This document shows positions 37,086 to 46,194 of a stretch of DNA of 64,000 nucleotides, piece after piece. The position numbers were made by a program, and so were the translations under genes. Positions within the stretch are counted from its first letter, which is position 1; every line of letters starts with the position of its first letter. Source of the DNA: Rhodococcus sp. KBS0724 (GTDB lineage: Bacteria > Actinomycetota > Actinomycetes > Mycobacteriales > Mycobacteriaceae); assembly GCF_005938745.2 (NCBI RefSeq), contig NZ_VCBX02000001.1, positions 4,726,501 to 4,790,500 on the forward strand, given 5' to 3'. Under the pieces are notes generated by a model. It was given only the letters and a program-made list of their open reading frames with translations, ran no database searches and was not told the origin of the DNA.

Positions 37086-38161
37086 CGGCCCTGCAACTCC
37101 TTCATTCCGTCTTGAGTGCATCGCTTGGCCGCGTTGGTGTAGATCGGCATATTGACAGTCGGCAACCCGGTCGGCAGGTTCAGCGAAGCCGACTGGCCGG
37201 GACCTGCAACGATGTCAATTCCGCACAGGTAGAACTGGAACCACGAACCGTAGCTTGCGACCCTGGCCAACTTGTCGAGCTTGACGGGCAAGGTCTCGAG
37301 CACTGCATTCACATCGTCGCTACGACGGTTCAGCGTTGTCGCCAGTGTGTCCAGTGCCGTGATCGATCCCTGGATCGACGGTCGCGTCGGCTCCAGCAGG
37401 TCCGCTGTTGCATCCGTCAGTCCGGCAAGCGAGGTGACTGCAGAGCCGACAACTCCGCGTTCGTTTGCAAGTCCGGTGACCAGCTGCTGTGTGTTGACGA
37501 TGAGCGAATCGAGATTCTTGTCGTTCGCGTTCACCGTCGACAGCACTTCGTTGAGGTTCTTGATCACCGCACCGATGACAATGTCCTTGTCCGCCACGGT
37601 GTTTGTCAGGCTCGCGGTGTTGCGGACGAGTTCGCTGATGGTTCCCGATTCACCTTGGAAAACCTGGATGATCTGGTACGACAGCTTGTTGACGTCGTCG
37701 GCGCTCAGCGTCGTGAACAACGGCTTGAAACCGTTGAACAGCGTCGTGAGGTTGACGGCCGGTCGGGTCTGCTCGAGAGGGAGTGTTTCGCCTGCGGTCA
37801 GCTTCTTGCCCTGGCTGCCTTCACCCTGAGACAGCGAGATGTAACGCTGACCGACCAGGTTCCGGAAGCGGATCGTGGCAATGGAACTGGCCGGCAACCA
37901 ATCTCGATCGGAAACCGAGAACTGCACTTCGGCCTGGTTGTCGTTGACGATGGCGATCTTCTCGACCTGGCCGACCCGCACGCCGGCAATCCGAACCTCG
38001 TCGCCCTCGTTCAGCGAGGTGACGTCGGAAAACACGGCATTGAACTTGGTTCCGCCGCCTCCTCCGAGGTTTGCGATACTCGCCGCCAGCAAGCCTGTTG
38101 CCAGGATCGTGACGACCACAAAAATGATGAGCTTGGTCAGCGGTGCTGCAAGACCTCTCAT
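37082..38161 (-). CDS. mceB: Mce family protein B
   Basis: The 359-residue protein has an N-terminal helix (LTKLIIFVVVTILATGLLAASI) and a Gly-rich link GGGGG near residue 35. The MCE domain has DEVRIAGVRVGQVEKI, followed by RFRNLVGQRYISL. Two C-terminal cysteines (FYLCGIDI, AKRCTQ) may form a disulfide outside the membrane. ATG 38161 overlaps the mceA stop as ATGA. Confidence 0.95.
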   Translation of the reverse strand: MRGLAAPLTKLIIFVVVTILATGLLAASIANLGGGGGTKFNAVFSDVTSLNEGDEVRIAGVRVGQVEKIAIVNDNQAEVQFSVSDRDWLPASSIATIRFRNLVGQRYISLSQGEGSQGKKLTAGETLPLEQTRPAVNLTTLFNGFKPLFTTLSADDVNKLSYQIIQVFQGESGTISELVRNTASLTNTVADKDIVIGAVIKNLNEVLSTVNANDKNLDSLIVNTQQLVTGLANERGVVGSAVTSLAGLTDATADLLEPTRPSIQGSITALDTLATTLNRRSDDVNAVLETLPVKLDKLARVASYGSWFQFYLCGIDIVAGPGQSASLNLPTGLPTVNMPIYTNAAKRCTQDGMKELQGR

Positions 38162-39519
38162 TGGAAGCTCACCTCCGCACCGGTGAAAGCGGGAGCGCTG
38201 ACCATGGTGGTCCAGGACGGAACATTCTCCGGTGCAACACCATTAGCCTGGCCGTAGATGACCTTCAACGTATCCTCTTCGAGTTGCGAACCCGCATATC
38301 CGGCTTGCTGCACCGGACCTGTGGTGTTGGTCGAGAACATCTGCGGTCCCGAACCTTCCGGAGCCGGCAGGAACTGCAGTGTTTCCGGACCGCCGTTGCG
38401 TGAGGGAACCTGATAAGAGCCGTCGCCGTACGAACCGCCGGGATACTGCGGGAACGGTCGACCGGGCTCGGTGACATTGTCGTAGCAAACCGGTCCGCGA
38501 TTGTCGACCAGTCGGGGCTCGTCCTGGTTGGGGATGTAGCGCCCCTTCGGATTCACAATCTGAATGTTCGCGCGGACACCGGGGTTGGGCGCATCCACGG
38601 ACAAGATCTTGGCAGCCTCCGGCGCAGTGTCGGAGAAACCCTTGAAGGTGCATCCGAACGTCGGCGAGTACTGCGCGAGCAGTTGCAGTGCCTCGCGGGA
38701 GTCTGCGGCAAAGGTGATGATCGACTGCGCGTTCGTCTCGAGGAACGCCGCAGTGGTCGACGACGTCGCCGTCAGCGAAGCCAACAGAGTGTTGACCTGT
38801 TTCTGCTTCTCCACCACGGTGTTTCCGGTGGTGCGCAGAGTGTCGAGAGCGTTCACCAGATCCGGCGCGGCCTCCGAATAAGTCTGCGAGAAGTCGGCGA
38901 ACTTGCGCAGATCCTCCTGCAGAGCCGGAAGTTCCGTGTTGACCTCACGGAAAATTTCCTCGAGGCGGTCCACCGTGAATCCCAGCTCAGCTCCGCGACC
39001 GGTCAAGCCTTGTGCCAGCGAGCCCAGGGTGTTCGCCAGATCCTGCGGCGGTATGGCCTGCAGCAACGGGAGCAACCCGTCCAAGACCTCGCCGACCTCG
39101 ATCGCATTGCCGCTCTTGTCCTGATGGAGCACAGTGCCGGCCGATATAGGCGGAGCCGTTGTCCCTTCCGGGATGATCAGCGACACGTACCGCTCACCGA
39201 ACAGTGTCTTCGGAAGCAAACGAGCCGTCGCGTCGGAGGGAATCAACTCGGCCTTGTCCGGCTCGATCGCGAGGACCGACGTGACGACGCCATCGGTCGT
39301 CGACGCGGATCGCACCTCACCGACCAACATTCCACGAACCTTGACATCCGCGTTGGGAGGTAACGCATTTCCGACGGAATCGGACAGGAGATCGACCTTC
39401 ACCACGTCTGTAAACGTCTTGTTGAACGCACCGATCGTGAAAGTGAGGAACAGTGCCAACACAACGAAGAACACAATTCCCAGCACACGACGGCGCAGAA
39501 CAGACGGAGCCTCGATCAT
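38158..39519 (-). CDS. mceA: Mce family protein A
   Basis: The 453-residue protein has an N-terminal helix (VLGIVFFVVLALFLTFTIGA), an MCE domain with ADVKVRGMLVGEVRS and then KTLFGERYVSL, a long helical region, and a C-terminal part rich in Gly, Pro and Tyr with an extracytoplasmic character. ATG 39519 overlaps the yrbEB stop as ATGA; the frame continues to 39981 only as an out-of-frame shadow of yrbEB. It is the first MCE subunit gene. The cargo is unknown. Confidence 0.95.
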   Translation of the reverse strand: MIEAPSVLRRRVLGIVFFVVLALFLTFTIGAFNKTFTDVVKVDLLSDSVGNALPPNADVKVRGMLVGEVRSASTTDGVVTSVLAIEPDKAELIPSDATARLLPKTLFGERYVSLIIPEGTTAPPISAGTVLHQDKSGNAIEVGEVLDGLLPLLQAIPPQDLANTLGSLAQGLTGRGAELGFTVDRLEEIFREVNTELPALQEDLRKFADFSQTYSEAAPDLVNALDTLRTTGNTVVEKQKQVNTLLASLTATSSTTAAFLETNAQSIITFAADSREALQLLAQYSPTFGCTFKGFSDTAPEAAKILSVDAPNPGVRANIQIVNPKGRYIPNQDEPRLVDNRGPVCYDNVTEPGRPFPQYPGGSYGDGSYQVPSRNGGPETLQFLPAPEGSGPQMFSTNTTGPVQQAGYAGSQLEEDTLKVIYGQANGVAPENVPSWTTMVSAPAFTGAEVSFQ

Positions 39520-40376
39520 CCGGCCACCCTCACTGTTGTCGTAGTTCCCCAAATTGCGAGGCTGAGGAAGAAGTCCAGCACTGCGATAGTCACGATTGCC
39601 GCACGAACGGCGCGCCCGACGGCCACACCGACGCCGGCCGGTCCACCCGAAGCGTGAAATCCGTAGTAGCAGTGGATCAGAATCAGAACGAACGCGAAGA
39701 CCAGAACCTTGGCAAACGAATACAGCACGTCCTGCGGTGGCAGGAACAAGTTGAAGTAGTGGTCGTAAGACCCCGTCGACTGGCCGTTGAACACCGTGCT
39801 GATTACGCGCGAGGCCAGATAGGCGGCAAGCAAACCGACGATATAGAGCGGGATGACGGCGACAAAGCCGGCGATCATGCGAGTCGTCACCAGGAAGGGA
39901 ACCGACGGAACCGCCATCACCTCGAGTGCGTCGATCTCCTCGGAGATACGCATAGCTCCGAGTTGTGCGGTGAAACCACACCCGACGGTCGCCGAAAGGG
40001 CTAGCGCGGCAACGATCGGCGCGATCTCACGGGTATTGACGTACGCAGACAGGAAGCCGGTCAGGACCGAGCTGCCCAACTGTTCCAGCGCCGCGAACCC
40101 CTGCAATCCCACGACGACGCCGGTGAACCCGGACATCATCGCGATGACGCCGATAGTTCCACCGATGACGGCCAACGCTCCACTGCCGAAGGTCACTTCA
40201 GCCAGCAGGCGCAGTGTTTCCTTGCGGTAGCGGTGCAGTGTGCGCGGTGTCCAGGCGATGGCCCGCGCGTAGAACGACATCTGCTCTCCCGCGCGATCAA
40301 GCACGTTGAGCGGCATTCTGGCTACTTTGCGGCTTTTCAGCAGAAACTGATCGCCGCGGCCTCGTGCGATGGTCAT
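39516..40376 (-). CDS. yrbEB: YrbE/MlaE-type permease B
   Basis: The 286-residue integral membrane protein belongs to the MlaE family, with about five to six helices. The family stretch ISEEIDALEVMAVPSVPFLVTTR sits mid-protein, and the coupling-helix glutamates are kept. The C-terminal HASGGPAGVGVAVGRAV is typical. Together with YrbEA it forms the membrane channel that receives lipid from the MCE tube and is driven by MceG. It starts six bases after the yrbEA stop. Confidence 0.95.
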   Translation of the reverse strand: MTIARGRGDQFLLKSRKVARMPLNVLDRAGEQMSFYARAIAWTPRTLHRYRKETLRLLAEVTFGSGALAVIGGTIGVIAMMSGFTGVVVGLQGFAALEQLGSSVLTGFLSAYVNTREIAPIVAALALSATVGCGFTAQLGAMRISEEIDALEVMAVPSVPFLVTTRMIAGFVAVIPLYIVGLLAAYLASRVISTVFNGQSTGSYDHYFNLFLPPQDVLYSFAKVLVFAFVLILIHCYYGFHASGGPAGVGVAVGRAVRAAIVTIAVLDFFLSLAIWGTTTTVRVAG

Positions 40377-40381
40377 GTAGG

Positions 40382-41176
40382 TCAGGATCCCTTCGCCGGC
40401 ACGATCTGGAGGTACACCATCGTCAGAATCAGATTGGCGAAGAACAACAACAGGAACGTGATGACAACGGCCTGGTTAACCGCCTCGCCAACACCTTTGG
40501 GTCCACCCGACGGGTGCAGCCCCTTGTAGGCGGAGATGACTCCGGCAATGACACCGAACACCGCAGCCTTGATCTCACCGCTCCAGATATCCGGAAGCTG
40601 CGCAAACGCCGAGAACGATGCGATGTACGCACCGGGGTTACCGCCCTGCAGGATCACATTGAAGAAGTAGCCACCCGCGATACCGACTACGGAAACCAAT
40701 CCGTTCAGCAGCACGGCAATGAGCACCATCGCCAGCACTCGCGGAACCACAAGTCGCTGAATGGGATTGATGCCGAGGACTTCCATGGCGTCGATCTCTT
40801 CGCGGATTGTCCGCGAACCCAGGTCGGCGGTGACCGCCGACCCGGCCGCACCAGCAACCAGCAAGGCGGTCACCAGTGGACTGCCCTGCTGAATCACCGC
40901 GAGAACACTCGCTGCGCCGGTGAACGATTCAGCACCCAACTGCTTGATCAGCGAACCGGTCTGCAGCGAAACGACAGCACCGAACGGAATCGCGACAAGC
41001 GCCGTCGGCAAAATCGTGACGCTGGCGATGAACCAGGCCTGCTCGATGAACTCGCGAAACTGAAACGGCCGTCTGAACGTGTTCTTCACGACGTCGACAA
41101 ATAGCTCGACGATGTTGCCGGCCTGAGTCAGTGCCCCGTGTACAGGACTCAGAACCGAGTTGCGGGTACCCGCCAT
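40382..41176 (-). CDS. yrbEA: YrbE/MlaE-type permease A
   Basis: The 264-residue permease is paralogous to YrbEB. It has TIREEIDAMEVLGINPIQRLVVPR in the cytoplasmic loop that contacts the ATPase, and HPSGGPKGVGEAVNQAV near the end. It is the first permease gene, nine bases after mceG, so ATPase and channel are probably made together. Heteromeric YrbEA/YrbEB pairs are usual in actinobacterial Mce systems. Confidence 0.95.
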   Translation of the reverse strand: MAGTRNSVLSPVHGALTQAGNIVELFVDVVKNTFRRPFQFREFIEQAWFIASVTILPTALVAIPFGAVVSLQTGSLIKQLGAESFTGAASVLAVIQQGSPLVTALLVAGAAGSAVTADLGSRTIREEIDAMEVLGINPIQRLVVPRVLAMVLIAVLLNGLVSVVGIAGGYFFNVILQGGNPGAYIASFSAFAQLPDIWSGEIKAAVFGVIAGVISAYKGLHPSGGPKGVGEAVNQAVVITFLLLFFANLILTMVYLQIVPAKGS

Positions 41177-41185
41177 TCGTTATGC

Positions 41186-42298
41186 CTACCCTTGTCCGTG
41201 AGTTGTGTTTCCGTACGGATCACCCTCATAAGCTGGAATTACCTGTGTGTCCTGCGAACTGCCGTCCCACTCCCCCTGGTACTCATTGGCGTCCGCGTAA
41301 GCGTGGTCGAACTGACCGGCCTCCTCGTTGAGGCTGTCCTGGATTGCCGCCTGCGCGTTCACCGGCAGCGTGTGCATGATCTGGCGGACGCGTTCCTGAC
41401 GACGACGAACAGCCTGGCGCTCGGGATTGCCCGGCGTGGCTTTCATCTGCGGCACAATGCCTTCCACGCCATCGACACCACCAGCATGGTGACCGGCATC
41501 CACGAGCGCCTGCTCGTGCGCCATCTGAGCCTCGTCCTTCTCCTCCGACATACCGATCGGACCGATCATCGTGCCGTTCAAGAACTGCTTGACCACCGGC
41601 TCATCCGACGTCAGCAACACCTCACGCGGACCGAACATCACCAGCTGCCGACGGAACAACATCCCGATATTGTCCGGAACCGTCCGAGCAAGATTGATGT
41701 TGTGCGAAACGATCAAAATCGTGGCATCGGACTGCGCATTGATGTCGATCAACGTCTGACTGATGTACGTCGTACGCACCGGATCGAGACCCGAGTCCGG
41801 CTCGTCCACCAAGATGATCTCCGGATCCAGAACCAACGCCCGAGCCAGGCCGGCGCGCTTACGCATACCACCGGAAATCTCACCCGGAAGTTTGTCCTCG
41901 GCCCCGACCAGACCCGTCAGATCGAGCTTCTCCATCACGATCTTGCGGATATCGGATTCCGACTTCTTCGTATGCTCACGCAACGGAAACGCAATATTGT
42001 CGTACAAATTCATCGAACCGAACAACGCACCGTCCTGAAACAGCACACCGAACAACTTGCGGATCTCGTAGAGCTCCTTCGACGAACACTGCAAAATATC
42101 GGTGCCGTCGATCACGATGGAACCCTGCTCGGGGCGAAGCAAACCGATCAACGACTTCAAGAACACCGACTTGCCGGTACCAGACGGCCCCAGCAACGCG
42201 CTGACCTCACCGGCCGGAAGCGTCAACGACACGTCCTGCCAAATCCTCTGCGACCCGAAAGACTTAGTCAGTCCGTCTACCGCTACCTCTACTCCCAC
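41186..42298 (-). CDS. mceG: Mce ABC ATPase MceG (Mkl)
   Basis: The 370-residue ATPase has Walker A GPSGTGKS, a signature SGGMRKRAGLARAL and Walker B IILVDEPDSGLD. A C-terminal extension of about 115 residues (from GPIGMSEEKDEAQM) matches Mkl/MceG (Rv0655) and is needed for permease binding there. GTG 42298 was chosen because GGAGG lies five bases upstream and the product then matches the MGVSIEV start of Mkl; the frame extends to 42328. In M. tuberculosis mkl is detached from mce operons, whereas here it heads one. Confidence 0.95.
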   Translation of the reverse strand: MGVEVAVDGLTKSFGSQRIWQDVSLTLPAGEVSALLGPSGTGKSVFLKSLIGLLRPEQGSIVIDGTDILQCSSKELYEIRKLFGVLFQDGALFGSMNLYDNIAFPLREHTKKSESDIRKIVMEKLDLTGLVGAEDKLPGEISGGMRKRAGLARALVLDPEIILVDEPDSGLDPVRTTYISQTLIDINAQSDATILIVSHNINLARTVPDNIGMLFRRQLVMFGPREVLLTSDEPVVKQFLNGTMIGPIGMSEEKDEAQMAHEQALVDAGHHAGGVDGVEGIVPQMKATPGNPERQAVRRRQERVRQIMHTLPVNAQAAIQDSLNEEAGQFDHAYADANEYQGEWDGSSQDTQVIPAYEGDPYGNTTHGQG

Positions 42299-42483
42299 CA
42301 CTACCTCCGCGCAGTCCGATGCATCCACCCGATGTGGGTTGGGTCACTCTATCGCATGGAAGTGTTACCCGTGACTGCGAATACTACTAACGAGTAAGTA
42401 AGAAGCACAAACTAACACGCACCCTGAATCGGACACGTTTCCGACCTGCAGCGATCCGGACATTCTCCCCGGATCCACCACAC

Positions 42484-42523
42484 AAAAAAGAGGGCCACTT
42501 CCCGTAGGAAGTGACCCTCTTTT
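42484..42523 (-). terminator. Terminator downstream of rplL
   Basis: On the minus strand an AAAAGAGGG(T)CACTTCC stem with one mismatch, loop TACG, and a GGAAGTG(G)CCCTCTTTTTT arm end in a T-run. It lies 34 bases after rplL and separates the ribosomal genes from the mce operon, which therefore needs its own promoter in 42299-42483. Confidence 0.9.
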
Positions 42524-42556
42524 GGACTACTCGGAGTGAGCAGCGGAGAAACCGTC

Positions 42557-42943
42557 TTACTTGACGGAGATCTTCGCGCCGGCGCCTTCGAGCTTTTCCT
42601 TTGCAGCTTCAGCTGCTTCCTTCGAAACCTTCTCCAGGATTGCCTTCGGAGCGCTCTCGACGAGATCCTTGGCTTCCTTCAGGCCGAGGCCGGAAACGAC
42701 CTCACGGACGACCTTGATGACCTGGATCTTCTTGTCGCCAGCCGACTCGAGGACGACGTCGAACTCGTCCTGCTCTTCAGCAGCTTCTGCGCCGGCAGCC
42801 GGTGCGCCTGCAGCGGCGACGGCGACGGGAGCAGCAGCGGTGACCTCGAAGGTCTCCTCGAATGCCTTAACGAACTCCGAGAGCTCGAGGAGGGTGAGCT
42901 CCTTGAACTGGTCCAACAACTCTTCGGTGCTGAGCTTCGCCAT
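42557..42943 (-). CDS. rplL: 50S ribosomal protein L7/L12
   Basis: The 128-residue stalk protein has an N-terminal dimerisation helix ([20 protein letters not shown]), an Ala/Glu-rich hinge and a C-terminal domain with [23 protein letters not shown] that binds translation factors. ATG 42943 (MAKLS) is the universal start; the frame runs to 42970 without support. It is 78 bases downstream of rplJ, in the same transcript. Confidence 0.98.
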   Translation of the reverse strand: MAKLSTEELLDQFKELTLLELSEFVKAFEETFEVTAAAPVAVAAAGAPAAGAEAAEEQDEFDVVLESAGDKKIQVIKVVREVVSGLGLKEAKDLVESAPKAILEKVSKEAAEAAKEKLEGAGAKISVK

Positions 42944-43021
42944 TGTGGCGGTCCTTCCTGTAAGTCCCATGTCGCTGATCCGCGACCGGGCGGGGTTATA
43001 GCAGTGATGCGCGGGTGCGGA

Positions 43022-43615
43022 TCAGCTTTCGGCTTCAGCCTCGGCCGGAGCCTCGGTAGCAGCCTCTGCGGCAGCGGCCGGAGCTTCTGCAGCTCCGCCT
43101 TCTGCGGCCTTCTTCTCCTGCAGTGCAGCGGCCAAACGGGCCATCTGCGAAGCGGGAGCATTGAACAGGCCTGCGGCCTTTGCCAAGTTGCCCTTCATCG
43201 CGCCGGCGAGCTTAGCCAACAGGATTTCGCGGGATTCGAGATCCGCGATCTTGTTGACCTCGTCCACGGACAGCGCAGCGCCGTCCATGTAGCCGCCCTT
43301 GATGATGAGCGCCTTGTTTTCCTTTGCGAAGTTCTTCAGTGCCTTCGCAGCGTCGACCGGTTCGCCCTTGATGAATGCAATGGCGGTCGGTCCGACGAAC
43401 AGGTCATCAAGGCCCTCGATGCCAGCCTCAGCGGCGGCACGCTTAACCAGGGTGTTCTTGGCGACGGAGTAGGTGGCACCTTCTCCGAGAGCGCGTCGCA
43501 GTGTCGTGATGTTGCCCACTGACAGACCACGGTATTCCGTGACCACAGCAGCGGTCGAACCCTTGAACTGCTCGGTGATTTCCGCAACTGCGGAAACCTT
43601 CTCAGGCTTTGCCAT
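43022..43615 (-). CDS. rplJ: 50S ribosomal protein L10
   Basis: The 197-residue stalk base protein opens with [19 protein letters not shown], the usual L10 start, and has [16 protein letters not shown]. The C-terminal tail (about 170-197) is an unusually long Ala/Glu run after the L7/L12-binding helix, as in other mycolata. GAGAGGAGG precedes ATG 43615. L10 with L7/L12 normally represses its own mRNA through the leader just upstream. Confidence 0.98.
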   Translation of the reverse strand: MAKPEKVSAVAEITEQFKGSTAAVVTEYRGLSVGNITTLRRALGEGATYSVAKNTLVKRAAAEAGIEGLDDLFVGPTAIAFIKGEPVDAAKALKNFAKENKALIIKGGYMDGAALSVDEVNKIADLESREILLAKLAGAMKGNLAKAAGLFNAPASQMARLAAALQEKKAAEGGAAEAPAAAAEAATEAPAEAEAES

Positions 43616-43800
43616 ACTTCGCCTCCTCTCGTGACAGTCGTTATCCCACTTCGGAACCGCCGCGGCTCACCAGGAGAACCTGACAAGCCACAAGTCGTAG
43701 ACATGCAAAACGCCCCGGCGCAGGGCGCACGGGGCGTACAGAGGAGACAAACGGAAGCGAAAAGAACCACCACAGAATGCATTCCCCCTTACCTCGTCCT
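43616..43800 (-). promoter_or_regulatory. Probable L10 leader RNA upstream of rplJ
   Basis: About 180 bases of non-coding DNA precede rplJ. A GC-rich hairpin (ACGCCCC with GGGGCGT, 43710-43737) is followed on the minus strand by TTTTG, like an attenuator. Further arms surround it. Position and content fit the L10(L12)4-binding leader that autoregulates rplJL. I inferred this from location and cannot fold it here. Confidence 0.55.
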
Positions 43801-43974
43801 CCTGCGTGGGTCGCCGGACACTTCCGGACTTTCAACTGCACTCATCGCTAAGCGCAATAACCAACGGTCTTGGGTAGAACATGATTTTGGGGTGAAGTTC
43901 ATATCCAGCACTGAACTCCGCGTTGAAGACTACCCGACAGCTCTCCGGAAATCCAAATCGGCGTCGTCGGGCGC

Positions 43975-44022
43975 CCGCTTCTTCACGCCCCTGCTTCTTC
44001 ACGCACCTGCTTCTTCACGCAC
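43975..44022. repeat. Three tandem 16-base repeats at the end of a membrane protein gene
   Basis: On the minus strand GGTGCGTGAAGAAGCA is repeated three times (two perfect copies, the third GGGGCGTGAAGAAGCG). The first copy contains the stop codon of the 44015 gene, so the array starts in coding sequence and runs into the spacer toward rplJ. Confidence 0.85.
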
Positions 44023-44707
44023 CTATGGCCCTGGCGATCTTGTGTTCGATCTCCGCCCGAGCTCGGTCCGGCAATACAAGCAGTCCATCGAGTTCCTTGT
44101 GGGCCTTCCGGTACGCGCTCTGACGTTCCTGTGGCGTCGCGCCCTCGTCCATGGCCAGTCGCAGCAGACGCTGCGCTCGTACCAGACGCTCTTGTTCGAC
44201 GAGGGTGAAGCCGCTGCGTCTACGGCGCTTGGCTTCCGCTTCCGCGATTTCGAAGGCGATCGCGTAAGCGTGCACCGACTCGCGGTATTCGGTTTGTGCC
44301 TGCTGGTTTCCGATCATCGTCTCGGGATTACCTGGTCGAAGTAGATCGGCACGATATTTGGCTCGATGAAAATCGGCCGTCAACGGCTCGCGCATGTCCG
44401 TCATCATCGGAGTGTCGAGCAGCGTGACCGGGTCGAGCTCGTACGAGAACCATCTGGCGTCGACCTCGTCGTGCTGCTCGACGGCTTTCGCCAGCTCGCG
44501 ACGCTGCGTCTCCTCATCGGTGTGATGTTGCGCCTTGGCTTGCGCGATGGCGACCTTGGTCTGCTGTTTGAGCCGGAAACGCTCTTGCCGGCGCTCGATC
44601 CGCCTTTCGTTGGCAACCGCGACACCTTTCAGCGCCCCACCGATGGTGCCGCCGAAAACGAACAGCACCCACCAGAAATTTCCGAGGACCTGGAACGCTT
44701 CGTGCAT
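44015..44707 (-). CDS. Membrane-anchored coiled-coil protein, unknown function
   Basis: The 230-residue protein has one N-terminal helix (FWWVLFVFGGTIGGALKGVAV) and then a highly charged helical body (RRIERRQERFRLKQQ, AKAVEQHDEVDA) likely to form coiled coil on the cytoplasmic side. ATG 44707 (MHEAFQ) was chosen because the frame upstream is made of an 18-base repeat. It sits between rplA and rplJ, where M. tuberculosis has unrelated genes, and is isolated by a terminator on the rplA side. No family recognised. Confidence 0.7.
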   Translation of the reverse strand: MHEAFQVLGNFWWVLFVFGGTIGGALKGVAVANERRIERRQERFRLKQQTKVAIAQAKAQHHTDEETQRRELAKAVEQHDEVDARWFSYELDPVTLLDTPMMTDMREPLTADFHRAKYRADLLRPGNPETMIGNQQAQTEYRESVHAYAIAFEIAEAEAKRRRRSGFTLVEQERLVRAQRLLRLAMDEGATPQERQSAYRKAHKELDGLLVLPDRARAEIEHKIARAIGA

Positions 44708-44720
44708 ACACCCGATGATG

Positions 44721-44774
44721 CCACTGCTGGGCCGGATGCTACTGCTGGACCGGATACCACTGCTGGACCGGATA
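44721..44774. repeat. Three tandem 18-base repeats upstream of the membrane protein
   Basis: Units CCACTGCTGGACCGGATA (44757-44774) and two near copies (44739-44756 and 44721-44738) stand end to end, 14 bases before the chosen start codon. The frame stays open through them as a Ser/Ile/Arg-rich repeat, so they could also be a short N-terminal extension. Confidence 0.85.
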
Positions 44775-44813
44775 CCACCGGGGCAGCGAGGCAGACCTGC
44801 CCACAACAGACAA

Positions 44814-44847
44814 GAAGGCCGGTAGGGAGTGATCCCTACCGGCCTTC
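44814..44847 (-). terminator. Terminator downstream of rplA
   Basis: A perfect 15-base-pair stem (GAAGGCCGGTAGGGA with its complement, 4-base loop) lies 20 bases after the rplA stop. The minus-strand tail TTGTCTG is only weakly T-rich, but the stem is very stable. Confidence 0.8.
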
Positions 44848-44866
44848 GTGTTCGTATGCGAATTGC

Positions 44867-45586
44867 TTACGCGTCTGCAGCATCCTCGAGGAGGTTGCGG
44901 GTACGGTTCGGATCCACCGGGATGCCCGGACCGGTGGTGGTCGAAACCGTGATCTTCTTCACGTAGCGACCCTTGGCCGACGAGGGCTTCGCACGCAGGA
45001 TCTCGTCCAGCGCTGCGCCGTAGTTCTCCACCAGCTTCTCATCGTCGAACGATGCCTTGCCGATGACGAAGTGCAGGTTGGCCTGCTTGTCGACGCGGAA
45101 GTTGATCTTTCCGCCCTTGATGTCGTTGACAGCCTTCGTGACATCCGCGGTAACGGTGCCCGTCTTGGGGTTCGGCATCAGGCCACGGGGTCCGAGGACA
45201 CGGGCGATGCGGCCGACCTTGGCCATCTGATCAGGAGTCGCGATTGCGGCGTCGAAATCGACCCATCCACCCTGGATGCGCTCGATCAGGTCTTCTGCAC
45301 CGACTACGTCAGCGCCTGCAGCCTCAGCTTCTGCTGCCTTCTCGCCAACGGCGAACACGATGACGCGAGCGGTCTTACCGGTGCCGTGGGGCAGGTTGAC
45401 CGTTCCGCGGACCATCTGGTCTGCCTTACGGGGGTCGACGCCCAGACGAACTGCAACCTCAACGGTTGCATCCATCTTGGTGGACGACGTCTCCTTGGCG
45501 AGCTTTGCAGCCTGAAGCGGGCTGTAGAGCTTGTCTGCGTCGATCTTCTCAGCGGCGGCGAGGTACGCCTTGCTGCGCTTTGCCAT
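44867..45586 (-). CDS. rplA: 50S ribosomal protein L1
   Basis: The 239-residue L1 protein of the mobile stalk carries [18 protein letters not shown] and [16 protein letters not shown], the core rRNA-binding signatures. The C-terminus has a rhodococcal extension ([11 protein letters not shown]). ATG 45586 begins [11 protein letters not shown], the usual start. It is about 110 bases after rplK in the same operon; L1 often represses its own operon by binding the leader. Confidence 0.98.
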   Translation of the reverse strand: MAKRSKAYLAAAEKIDADKLYSPLQAAKLAKETSSTKMDATVEVAVRLGVDPRKADQMVRGTVNLPHGTGKTARVIVFAVGEKAAEAEAAGADVVGAEDLIERIQGGWVDFDAAIATPDQMAKVGRIARVLGPRGLMPNPKTGTVTADVTKAVNDIKGGKINFRVDKQANLHFVIGKASFDDEKLVENYGAALDEILRAKPSSAKGRYVKKITVSTTTGPGIPVDPNRTRNLLEDAADA

Positions 45587-45698
45587 TTCTTCTGTCCTTA
45601 CTTATCACTGCAGAGAGTTACTTGATGCAGTGGTGAATGGTTCAGTTGTGGTCAGGGCCTGGCCGGCCCTCCCACGTGATGCTGTGGAGCTGGCTGAA

Positions 45699-46133
45699 TC
45701 AGCCCTGGACCGTGATGCCCATGGAACGAGCGGTGCCGGCGATGATCTTCGCGGCCTGCTCGATGTCATTGGCATTGAGGTCTTCAGCCTTGGTCTTCGC
45801 GATTTCGCGCACCTGATCCATGGTCACCGAGGCAACCTTGGTCTTGTGCGGTTCGCCGGAGCCCTTGGCTACGCCGGCTGCCTTGAGGAGCAGCTTGGCA
45901 GCGGGAGGGGTCTTCAGCTTGAAATCGAAGGTCCGGTCTTCGTAGACCGAGATCTCGACCGGCACAACGTTGCCGCGCTGGGACTCAGTCGCCGCGTTGT
46001 AGGCCTTGCAGAACTCCATGATGTTCACGCCATGCTGACCGAGCGCAGGACCCACGGGAGGTGCAGGGTTAGCCTGACCTGCCTGGATCTGCAGCTTGAT
46101 GAGCCCGGCGAGCTTCTTCTTCTTTGGGGGCAT
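45699..46133 (-). CDS. rplK: 50S ribosomal protein L11
   Basis: The 144-residue protein has the N-terminal factor-binding domain [21 protein letters not shown], where the PP pair affects thiostrepton binding, and the C-terminal rRNA-binding domain with [12 protein letters not shown]. Family length is about 142. It starts at ATG 46133, about 60 bases downstream of nusG. Confidence 0.98.
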   Translation of the reverse strand: MPPKKKKLAGLIKLQIQAGQANPAPPVGPALGQHGVNIMEFCKAYNAATESQRGNVVPVEISVYEDRTFDFKLKTPPAAKLLLKAAGVAKGSGEPHKTKVASVTMDQVREIAKTKAEDLNANDIEQAAKIIAGTARSMGITVQG

Positions 46134-46194
46134 CTCTAGTTCCTAGTTTCTAGCTTGGGTGTGTGTCTTGCGTCTAACAGTGCAAGTGTGGGGG

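Noticed and set aside
42536..43522. 328-residue plus-strand frame over rplL and rplJ
   Set aside because: Antisense shadow of two unmistakable ribosomal protein genes.
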